From Bacteroidota bacterium (GTDB taxonomy: Bacteria; Bacteroidota; Rhodothermia; Balneolales; HLUCCA01), in the NCBI GenBank assembly GCA_003448835.1, contig DLXM01000364.1, positions 1 through 20,781 on the forward strand: a stretch of 20,781 nucleotides of DNA. The letters run 5' to 3'. Under the pieces are notes generated by a model. That model was not told the origin of the DNA, did no database searches, and saw only the letters and a program-made list of their open reading frames with translations. A program made the translations under genes and the position numbers. Every line of letters starts with the position of its first letter. Position 1 is the first letter of the stretch. This document shows positions 14,164 to 20,781 of this stretch, in pieces.

Positions 14164-16374
14164 ATGCCGCTAAGCCTTCAACTAAATATATTTTCATTCT
14201 TCCTGATTCTGGCTGCACTTGCCACAACTTCAGTATCCGTGCTTTTACTGAGAAGAGAAGCAGTTGCCAGTAAAATTTTTGGTCTATTAATGGGAGTAAC
14301 TGCAATTTGGTCTTTTACTTATGGCATGGAATTAATGTATTCGACACTCCCTGACATGTTGTTTTGGATCAAATTCGAATACATTGGAGTAGGACTCATT
14401 CCGGCTCTTTGGTTCTTATTTTGTGTTACTTTTGCAGGGTATGATGAAAAACTCACCAAGCCTATTGTAGCTGCTATTTTTGTCATTCCTGTGCTCACAT
14501 TGATCATGGTCTGGACCAATGACTATCATTATTTTCATTATGCTCGGGTGGAGGTCGATACTACAAGTGGTCCGATTCCATTATTAGATTTCACACCCGG
14601 AATATGGTATTGGGTTCATACTGCATACTTCTATGTACTCTTGATATGGGGGACTTACTTACTCCTGCTCAACTTCAGATCTGCCGATCCACTTTTCAAA
14701 AGACAAACTCTTACTGTACTTCTGGGTGCTGTTATTCCATGGGCTGTTAATGCAGCATACTTATTAGGATTCAAGCCATATGATCATCTTGATCTTACTC
14801 CCTTTGTATTTACTGTGACAGGGATGATTATTGGATTTGGATTACTTCAGTATCGACTATTCGACATCATTCCAGTTGCACGTGACCGTCTGATTCAAAA
14901 TTTATCTGATGGTGTGATTGTACTCGATTCAACCGACCGTGTCGTTTATTGTAATGACGCCATGTTAAACATCTTAAAATATGATGACAGTGGTATAATC
15001 GGTCACTCAGCTTCAAGTGTATTTATAGACTTTCCTGAAATTATTCAACATGTTCATTCAGTTGAAACACATAAATTAAGTGTTGAAAAACCCTCAGAAA
15101 ATCAAGATGATTCAAAACATTTTGAAGTAACAATAACAAAGATTGAAGATTCAACCGGCAAAAAAACCGCCAAAGTTTTGTTATTTCATGATGTTACTAC
15201 GTTGGTTCATAATCAGATCGAACTTTTGAGTGCTCGAATAAAAGCTGAAGAAAGTGATCGATTAAAAACTGCATTTTTAGCGAATATGTCCCATGAAATT
15301 CGAAATCCCATGAACGGAATTATCGGATTCGCCGGATTTATAAAAGATCCTGTCTCATCAGATTCGGATCGCATGAGGTACGCAAGTATCATCGAAAAAA
15401 ACGCACAGCATCTCATGAATATCATCAACGATATCATAGATATTTCTAAAATTGAATCGGGACATGACAAATTAATTTTGGATGCAATTTCAATTTCAGA
15501 ACTCATGAACGATCTGAGTGTATTTTTTAACGATCAGGCTAATCAAAAAAATCTGGATCTTAACTTTGCATCTTCAGTCTCCTCATCGAACGACTTCATA
15601 ATTATTGACCCACAAAAACTTCGACAAATCCTGGTAAATATTATAAATAATGCGATTAAATTTACCGAAGAGGGAAGTGTAACTGTTAGAGTGAAAAAAC
15701 TAAAAAATCAACTTATCTTTACTATCAAAGATACTGGTATCGGAATTGAGCCAGATGAAATAAATGGCATTTTTGAAAGGTTTAAGCAATCATTCGATAG
15801 TAAAAGGAAATCTTTTGGTGGAACCGGTCTTGGACTCTCCATTTCAAAAGCTTACACAAATTTATTAGAGGGCGAACTCTCGGTCGAATCAGAACTTCAA
15901 AAAGGCAGTACATTCACACTTAAGATTCCGCATTTCCCAGCCGAAAAAACAGAATTAAAAAATGATGATTCAGATATGAAAGATAAAAACTTTGTAGAAC
16001 CAGATTGGTCAGGGCGAACGATCCTCATAGCTGAAGACGAACCTGTAAACATGATGTATATCAAAATTGCTTTAAAAAATACAAAAGCAACTCTGATAGC
16101 GGCTGAAACGGGATTAGAGGCAGTTAATGCATTTGAAAATAATGACGCAATTGACTTGATCCTGATGGATATCAAAATGCCTGAAATGGATGGATTTGAA
16201 GCATCAACAATTATTCGCAAAAAAGACTCAACAATCCCAATAATAGCTCTTTCAGGGCACGCAATGGTTGAGCAGAAGAAATTAGATCAATCCGGGTTTA
16301 CTGGTCTGATATCTAAACCAGTGAAGAAAATTGATTTGATTATGGGTGTAAATAAATGGATCTCGAAGATATAA
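14164..16374 (+). CDS. Membrane hybrid sensor histidine kinase (7TM - PAS - HisKA - HATPase - receiver)
   Basis: A 736-residue two-component sensor. Residues ~8-232 form a seven-helix membrane sensor of the His_kinase_N_7TM type, ending FGLLQYRLFDIIPVARD. A PAS domain follows (~243-350, NLSDGVIVLDSTDRVVYCND). The kinase core has the phosphoacceptor His377 in FLANMSHEIRNPMNGI, the N-box with Asn492/Asn496 (NIINNAIKF), DTGIGI (523-528) and GGTGLGLSIS (552-561). A C-terminal receiver (~619-736) has the acidic pocket Glu624/Asp625, phosphoacceptor Asp669 (LILMDIKMPEMDG), Ser697 and Lys718. All catalytic residues are intact. No HPt domain or cognate output regulator is present, so the phosphate target lies elsewhere. 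The stimulus is unknown; the 7TM type has been linked to membrane-soluble or small-molecule cues. Confidence 0.93.
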   Translation: MPLSLQLNIFSFFLILAALATTSVSVLLLRREAVASKIFGLLMGVTAIWSFTYGMELMYSTLPDMLFWIKFEYIGVGLIPALWFLFCVTFAGYDEKLTKPIVAAIFVIPVLTLIMVWTNDYHYFHYARVEVDTTSGPIPLLDFTPGIWYWVHTAYFYVLLIWGTYLLLLNFRSADPLFKRQTLTVLLGAVIPWAVNAAYLLGFKPYDHLDLTPFVFTVTGMIIGFGLLQYRLFDIIPVARDRLIQNLSDGVIVLDSTDRVVYCNDAMLNILKYDDSGIIGHSASSVFIDFPEIIQHVHSVETHKLSVEKPSENQDDSKHFEVTITKIEDSTGKKTAKVLLFHDVTTLVHNQIELLSARIKAEESDRLKTAFLANMSHEIRNPMNGIIGFAGFIKDPVSSDSDRMRYASIIEKNAQHLMNIINDIIDISKIESGHDKLILDAISISELMNDLSVFFNDQANQKNLDLNFASSVSSSNDFIIIDPQKLRQILVNIINNAIKFTEEGSVTVRVKKLKNQLIFTIKDTGIGIEPDEINGIFERFKQSFDSKRKSFGGTGLGLSISKAYTNLLEGELSVESELQKGSTFTLKIPHFPAEKTELKNDDSDMKDKNFVEPDWSGRTILIAEDEPVNMMYIKIALKNTKATLIAAETGLEAVNAFENNDAIDLILMDIKMPEMDGFEASTIIRKKDSTIPIIALSGHAMVEQKKLDQSGFTGLISKPVKKIDLIMGVNKWISKI

Positions 16375-16479
16375 GAAATCTGAAAATCGAAACGATTAGT
16401 CAACAGCCTTAAAAGTGTCCCCCTAACTTACAGCTGACAGCAGGATTCGAGCCAGGGTTTCGATAAGTTTTTTTTAAAA

Positions 16480-17433
16480 TCAGGATTTCTTCGTAATTGC
16501 CTCTGCAATCGACTCACCATGAAATCTGGAATTCTCAATAAACCATTTACTGGTATGGAGTCCACCACAAACTACACCTGCCAGGTAGATACCCTTCACA
16601 TTTGATTCCATTGTAGCTTCATTATACACCGGTGTTCTATACTGGTCATCCCCAAACCGGACACCGGCATGTTCTAACAAAGAAAAATCAGGCTCATATC
16701 CGGTCATCGCCAGAACAAAATCATTTTCGATTTCGACTTCGCCACCTGTTGTCTCCAGAACAACCGATTTTTCCTTTATCTGAATGATTTGAGTGTTAAA
16801 ATATGCCTTAATGTCCCCATCTTTGATGCGATTCTCAATGTCCGGTTTCACCCAATACTTAACGGTTTTTTTAATTTCACTGTCCCGAATCGCCATTGTG
16901 ACATCAGATCCACATCGAAACGTCTCAAGGGCTACATCCACCCCTGAATTTCCCGCTCCAATTATAAGTATTTTCTGAAATGCATAGGGATGGGGTTCAT
17001 CATAATAATGTTTTACTTTTGGCAGATCCTCACCCGGAATATTCATCAAATGCGGATCACTATAAAATCCACTTGAGATGATTACATGATCACTTTTATA
17101 AACACCTTTGTCTGTTTTTACTTCAAAATTACCCTCCACACCATCAATAGATGACACTTTTTCATACAATTGTATCGGAAGTTCATAATATGCCGAAACT
17201 CTGCGGTAGTATTCGAGCGCTTCCCTACGAGTGGGTTTTACATTATGTGAAATAAAGGGAATGTCCCCAATTTCAAGCCTGTCTGCTGTTGAAAAGAACG
17301 TCATATTTACAGGATATTGGTAAATTGAATTCACCAGACAACCCTTGTCTATGATTCGAAATTCGATCCCATGTTTTTTGAGTGCAATTCCGCAGGCAAG
17401 CCCAATTGGACCAGCTCCAATGATTGTAACCAT
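16480..17433 (-). CDS. ypdA: YpdA-type NADPH-dependent bacillithiol disulfide reductase (Bdr)
   Basis: Flavoprotein of the pyridine-nucleotide disulfide reductase superfamily; YpdA/Bdr reduces bacillithiol disulfide using NADPH. I choose the ATG at 17433 (317 residues, MVTIIGAGPIGL). A GTG five codons upstream lies inside a dyad and is less likely. The FAD-binding GAGPIGLACG opens the protein, a second nucleotide motif ILIIGAGNSGVDVALE follows at ~160-175, and near the C-terminus are VLAMTGYEPDF and GIYLAGVVCGGLHTSKWFIENSR. The CxxC pair of thioredoxin reductases is absent, as in YpdA. It implies that the host makes bacillithiol, as many Bacteroidota and Firmicutes do. It is a single gene, convergent with the histidine kinase. 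Confidence 0.9.
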   Translation of the reverse strand: MVTIIGAGPIGLACGIALKKHGIEFRIIDKGCLVNSIYQYPVNMTFFSTADRLEIGDIPFISHNVKPTRREALEYYRRVSAYYELPIQLYEKVSSIDGVEGNFEVKTDKGVYKSDHVIISSGFYSDPHLMNIPGEDLPKVKHYYDEPHPYAFQKILIIGAGNSGVDVALETFRCGSDVTMAIRDSEIKKTVKYWVKPDIENRIKDGDIKAYFNTQIIQIKEKSVVLETTGGEVEIENDFVLAMTGYEPDFSLLEHAGVRFGDDQYRTPVYNEATMESNVKGIYLAGVVCGGLHTSKWFIENSRFHGESIAEAITKKS

Positions 17434-17446
17434 AAATAATTTTCTC

Positions 17447-17472
17447 ACACGGTTTCAATATATTAACCGTGT
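17447..17472. promoter_or_regulatory. 8-bp perfect dyad upstream of ypdA
   Basis: ACACGGTT (17447-17454) and AACCGTGT (17465-17472) are exact inverted repeats with a 10-bp AT-only-plus-C spacer, 14 bp before the ypdA ATG and ~72 bp before the divergent GNAT gene. The distance between half-sites fits a dimeric regulator on one DNA face; as RNA it would give an 8-bp stem in the ypdA leader. On the plus strand a TTCTTTTTAG tail follows, but no plus-strand gene ends here. Confidence 0.45.
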
Positions 17473-17544
17473 TCTTTTTAGTTTTTATTCCCTTAACCCG
17501 GGAAATTTAATCAATCCTTAAGGAAATATCTTTATAAATCAATC

Positions 17545-18057
17545 ATGGCCCAGTTTCATAAAAAAGTATCCGAACAATCATTTATGATGGAACCAGCGAT
17601 CGCATCGGAGATTCCTGAGTTATTAAAAATTATTGAAGATGTGTTTATCGAATATGGTTGGACATATGTTGAGTCAGATGAGGTACCTGATTTCATCAAT
17701 TTTAATAATGTGTATGGAGATTCGTCCAGGGCAATGATTTTTTCAGTAAAATCGGTTGGTAAAAATCCTGAGATTATAGGCTGTATTGCTTTAAAATTTA
17801 ATTCTGAAGGGCCATATTTAAGCCGCGTCTATTTAAAACAAGCTTTTCGTGGTTACGGTTTGGGGAAATGGATGACCATCGAAATGATGAAATTAGCACG
17901 TGATCGTGGCTTCGATCACATCCATCTCTGGACCGACACCAGATTTATTGGTGCTCACCACATGTATCTTCGGGTGGGATTCAGCATGTCGGGATTAATA
18001 CGTTCACTTCATGACATCAACAATAGCTTTGAATTTAAAATGGAAGCACCCCTTTAA
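17545..18057 (+). CDS. GNAT-family N-acetyltransferase
   Basis: A 170-residue Gcn5-related acetyltransferase that would transfer an acetyl group from acetyl-CoA to an unknown amine. The acetyl-CoA motif A is clear: LSRVYLKQAFRGYGLGKWMTIEMMKLAR covers ~92-119, with the R/Q-x-x-G-x-G/A core RGYGLG at ~102-107. Motif B follows (HIHLWTDTRFIGAHHMYLRVGF, ~125-146). The usual IRPA..SDIPEL start of the family appears at ~16-26 (MEPAIASEIPEL), so the first 12-14 residues are an extra; a second start at the MM of codons 14-15 is possible. It overlaps the convergent oxidoreductase gene by 4 bp at the stop codons. Substrate unknown. Confidence 0.88.
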   Translation: MAQFHKKVSEQSFMMEPAIASEIPELLKIIEDVFIEYGWTYVESDEVPDFINFNNVYGDSSRAMIFSVKSVGKNPEIIGCIALKFNSEGPYLSRVYLKQAFRGYGLGKWMTIEMMKLARDRGFDHIHLWTDTRFIGAHHMYLRVGFSMSGLIRSLHDINNSFEFKMEAPL

Positions 18058-20781
18058 TTCGTCATACTTTCGAACAAAATAACTGCAGTGTGTTTCGCTT
18101 TTTTACTTAACCCATCTGCGATTTGGTGTCGACATGAAAATCCATGAGCGCAAATCAGTGCATCATCTTCAACCGCCCGAAGTTTTGGGAATAACGTGAG
18201 TTCTCCAACATCCAGTGAAGTTTCATAGTGGTTTTTTTCATATCCAAAACTGCCAGCCATCCCACAACAGCCGGTTTTCAAATCTATTGGATTGAATCCG
18301 GCTTTAGAAAGAACATCCAATACCGGTTGAATGCCAACCAGTGATTTTGCATGACAATGTCCGTGAAGGTGAACCTCTTTGTGATTACCTTTGAATAATT
18401 CAGCGTCTTTTGGGTGATTTTCGAAATGTTTGGCCAAAAATTCTTCGAACATAAAGCTATTTCTACCCAGTAAAATTGCATTATCGAGTTGAGAAGCCTC
18501 GCATAAATCCAGATACTCATCACGTAAAGTCAGAATCTCTGAAGGTTCTTGTCCAATGATCGGAATACCGGACTTTGCATACTGCGAAAGTTTATTCACA
18601 TTTTGGATCGCAATTTTCTTCGCATCCTTCAAAAATCCCTTTGATAGATGTGTCCTGCCACTCTTCATCGGTTCTGTGGCCAATACCCGATATCCCAAAC
18701 TTTGCAGAATATGGACCATTGCAATACCAATTTCAGGCTCATTATAATTCATGAAATTATCGACCATGATTATAACATTTGGACCATCAGGATGTTTCAC
18801 CGGATGTTTTTTTATCCATTTATGAAACGGAACTCGCGCAAATTCCGGCAGATTCCTTTTTGGATGAATCTTAAACAAGGTTTTGAAGGTCTGTTTTGCA
18901 ATCCATGTCCGATTTACTGCATTTGTTAGTCGCGAAAAAGTCGCAGCAATTGGATAAATCATTTCAGATCGTGCAAAGAAATGCTCACTTAACGTAGCTC
19001 CATTTTTCTCATGCCATCCCTGCGTGAACTCCGCTTTCATTTTGGCCATATCCACGTTGGCGGGGCACTCACTTTTGCACGCCTTGCAACTCAGACACAG
19101 ATCCAGCCCTTTTTTCAGATCAGTAGAACTAAAGGCATCCATCCGTTCGCCTCTGAAAATTTGTCTGAACAAATTTGCTCGTCCACGTGTAGAATCTTTT
19201 TCATCAAATGTTGCCATGTACGATGGACACATCGTTCCGCCACTTTCAGCCAATTTACGACAGACACCGGCACCGTTACATTTATCTACCAGCGCCATAA
19301 AATTACCTTCGGCACGATAGTTAAAGACCGTTTTAAACTCGGGATGTTTGTCCTCCGGATAGAATCTCAGGTCGGCATCCATCGGTTTGGCATCTACAAT
19401 TTTACCCGGATTGAAAATCCCTTTTGGATCCCAAATCTGCTTAACACGAGCCAGAATTGGCATCATTTCCTCGCCGAGCACATATTTGATGTATGGTGCC
19501 CGGACCCGACCATCACCATGCTCACCGGACAGTGATCCACGATACTTTTTAACTAATCTGGCTACATCCACAGCCATACTTTTCATTTTTTCGAGTCCCT
19601 CGCGGGTAGTAAGATTCAATTCGGGACGCAAATGTAACTCACCAACAGAAGCATGAGCGTAGTACACACTATGTGTACCGTAAGATTTCATGATAGCTTC
19701 AAACTCTTCAATATAAGCTGGGAGATCCTCCACGCGGACAGCGGTATCTTCGATAAACTCCGGCGTTCTGGATTCAGCCCAGGTTCCCATTAACAATCCC
19801 AGTCCTGCTTTCCGAAGCTCCCAAACACGGCTCATTTCATCAGCATCAGTAATTACTTTGTAATCATAACCGAGTCCCATAAGTTTGAGTTGATCAGATA
19901 GAACCAGAGCATTTTGGTGTAATTTTGACAGCTCATCACCTTCCAACTGCATAATCAAAACAGCTTTTGGCTCACCAACGATAAAAAATCGATTTCTGCT
20001 CTGCTCAATGTTTAATTTTGTGGCATCAATAATGATATCATCAAGTAATTCAACTGCTGCAGTGTCATGTTTAACTGCTTCAACAGTTGCCAACATTGAT
20101 TCGTGTAGAGAATTGTATTGTCCGACCAATAAGATTTTAAAATCCGGTACCGGAACTAGCCTTACCACGGAGTCAATCGTCATGGCGAGTGTTCCCTCAC
20201 TTCCACACAGTAATTCAGCCATGTTAAAAGGACGTCCACCTGATGTAAATGGTTCCATTTCACAAAGTCGATCCAGCGCGTATCCGGTATTTCGGCGTGT
20301 AATGTCAGGATGTGGATATGAATCTCTGATAAGTTGCTGGTGAGAATCCAGAAGTTCCAGCATATCCCGATAAATTTTCCCCTCAAGATTCTGAAGTGAT
20401 TTTTTTTGAATCAATTCATCATTAGACAACGGACCAAAAGTGGCAAATGAACCATCACTTAAAACGGGACGGATTGATATCGTATGCTCACGGGTTGTTC
20501 GATGTTTCAGCGAAAAAGATCCGGCCGAATTATTACCGATCATTCCGCCCAACATACATCGACTTGTTGTGGATGTATCCGGCCCGAATTGCAACTTAAA
20601 CTTACCGGCTTCCCGATTCAGAGTATCCCGGATAACCCCCGGTTGAACTGTGGCACACGATTTATCGGCCTGAATATTTAATATTTTATTCATAAATCGA
20701 GATGTATCCATCACAATCCCACCACCTGTTGTCTGTCCCGCCAGACTTGTACCAGCCGCTCGAGCTGTTATGGGAACACCT
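18054..20781 (-). CDS. FAD- and Fe-S-containing dehydrogenase, YdiJ / D-lactate dehydrogenase (GlcD-GlpC fusion) type; 5' end outside window
   Basis: A large 2-hydroxyacid dehydrogenase. YdiJ-type members oxidise D-2-hydroxyglutarate, related ones D-lactate, passing electrons onward via Fe-S clusters. 908 codons are visible and the frame is open at the right edge; whole family members are ~950-1020 residues, so about 50-100 are missing. Visible residue numbers: FAD-binding (PCMH) domain with AGTSLAGQ (~9-16) and NNSAGS (~83-88); FAD-oxidase C domain with LSGEHGDGR (~417-425); first cysteine group CNGAGVC ... CP (~501-519); 4Fe-4S motif CLSCKACKSECP (~562-573); C-terminal CCG domain with HGHCH and TGCCGMAGSFGYE (~806-847). 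All cofactor motifs are intact. Choice between substrates cannot be made by eye. It overlaps the GNAT gene by 4 bp at the stop codons. Confidence 0.9.
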   Translation of the reverse strand, partial: GVPITARAAGTSLAGQTTGGGIVMDTSRFMNKILNIQADKSCATVQPGVIRDTLNREAGKFKLQFGPDTSTTSRCMLGGMIGNNSAGSFSLKHRTTREHTISIRPVLSDGSFATFGPLSNDELIQKKSLQNLEGKIYRDMLELLDSHQQLIRDSYPHPDITRRNTGYALDRLCEMEPFTSGGRPFNMAELLCGSEGTLAMTIDSVVRLVPVPDFKILLVGQYNSLHESMLATVEAVKHDTAAVELLDDIIIDATKLNIEQSRNRFFIVGEPKAVLIMQLEGDELSKLHQNALVLSDQLKLMGLGYDYKVITDADEMSRVWELRKAGLGLLMGTWAESRTPEFIEDTAVRVEDLPAYIEEFEAIMKSYGTHSVYYAHASVGELHLRPELNLTTREGLEKMKSMAVDVARLVKKYRGSLSGEHGDGRVRAPYIKYVLGEEMMPILARVKQIWDPKGIFNPGKIVDAKPMDADLRFYPEDKHPEFKTVFNYRAEGNFMALVDKCNGAGVCRKLAESGGTMCPSYMATFDEKDSTRGRANLFRQIFRGERMDAFSSTDLKKGLDLCLSCKACKSECPANVDMAKMKAEFTQGWHEKNGATLSEHFFARSEMIYPIAATFSRLTNAVNRTWIAKQTFKTLFKIHPKRNLPEFARVPFHKWIKKHPVKHPDGPNVIIMVDNFMNYNEPEIGIAMVHILQSLGYRVLATEPMKSGRTHLSKGFLKDAKKIAIQNVNKLSQYAKSGIPIIGQEPSEILTLRDEYLDLCEASQLDNAILLGRNSFMFEEFLAKHFENHPKDAELFKGNHKEVHLHGHCHAKSLVGIQPVLDVLSKAGFNPIDLKTGCCGMAGSFGYEKNHYETSLDVGELTLFPKLRAVEDDALICAHGFSCRHQIADGLSKKAKHTAVILFESMTN

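Noticed and set aside
16433..16470. Segment resembling a tRNA T-arm (CTCGAATCC on the minus strand, GGATTCGAGCC on the plus strand)
   Set aside because: The flanking five-base stems do not pair, and no acceptor, D or anticodon arm is found around it, so it is neither a tRNA nor a clear tRNA-end attachment site.
19011..19535. 174-codon plus-strand frame opposite the FAD/Fe-S dehydrogenase
   Set aside because: Lies wholly within an intact gene with clear Fe-S and FAD motifs on the other strand; no protein-like features of its own.

Overview
The window reads as ordinary chromosomal DNA of a free-living, Gram-negative bacterium, moderately AT-rich by eye. An outer-membrane beta-barrel protein with a signal peptide, a YpdA-type bacillithiol disulfide reductase, a beta clamp ending in MPVMLNSYS, mostly weak Shine-Dalgarno sites and a promoter fitting both the sigma-70 and the Bacteroidota -33/-7 pattern (TTG ... 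TAnnTTTG) point to the Bacteroidota and relatives (Balneolota/Rhodothermota type). This placement is an inference; there is no rRNA in the window. No phage, insertion sequence, CRISPR array or tRNA was seen.

Layout. 1-889: the N-terminal half of recJ (minus strand, running off the left edge). 1088-4314 (plus): pheA with an unusual repeat-bearing linker, dnaN, and a SAM hydroxide adenosyltransferase tightly behind dnaN. 4441-5292 (minus): a class I methyltransferase with an apparently degenerate Trm112-like N-terminus. 5293-5605: a non-coding gap holding two diverged copies of a ~65-70 bp repeat between purine-rich, G-rich tracts. 5606-8008: comEC, overlapping tail-to-tail with a small outer-membrane protein (7993-8475, minus).

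8629-13226 is the most interesting part: a minus-strand sulfur module, read in the order PmpA-like and PmpB-like YeeE/YedE half-transporters, a persulfide dioxygenase with two rhodanese domains (CstB type), then a SulP anion transporter. It is headed by a divergently transcribed HutC-type GntR regulator (13227-14024, plus). The shared intergenic region carries three copies of an 18-bp site (ACTTGTATTRACARGT type). One of them sits exactly on the -35/-33 element of the operon promoter, so the likely model is a GntR/HutC repressor controlling sulfur uptake, persulfide oxidation to sulfite and anion transport. Known regulators of such modules belong to other families. A strong terminator-like stem-loop with an alternative pairing lies between the dioxygenase and sulP.

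14164-16374 (plus): a 7TM-PAS hybrid histidine kinase. 16480-17433 (minus): ypdA, divergent from a GNAT acetyltransferase (17545-18057, plus). 18054-20781 (minus): a large FAD/Fe-S oxidoreductase of the YdiJ / D-lactate dehydrogenase type, missing its N-terminus at the right edge. YpdA and the dioxygenase may act in the same low-molecular-weight thiol chemistry (bacillithiol and its persulfide), but they are not in one operon.
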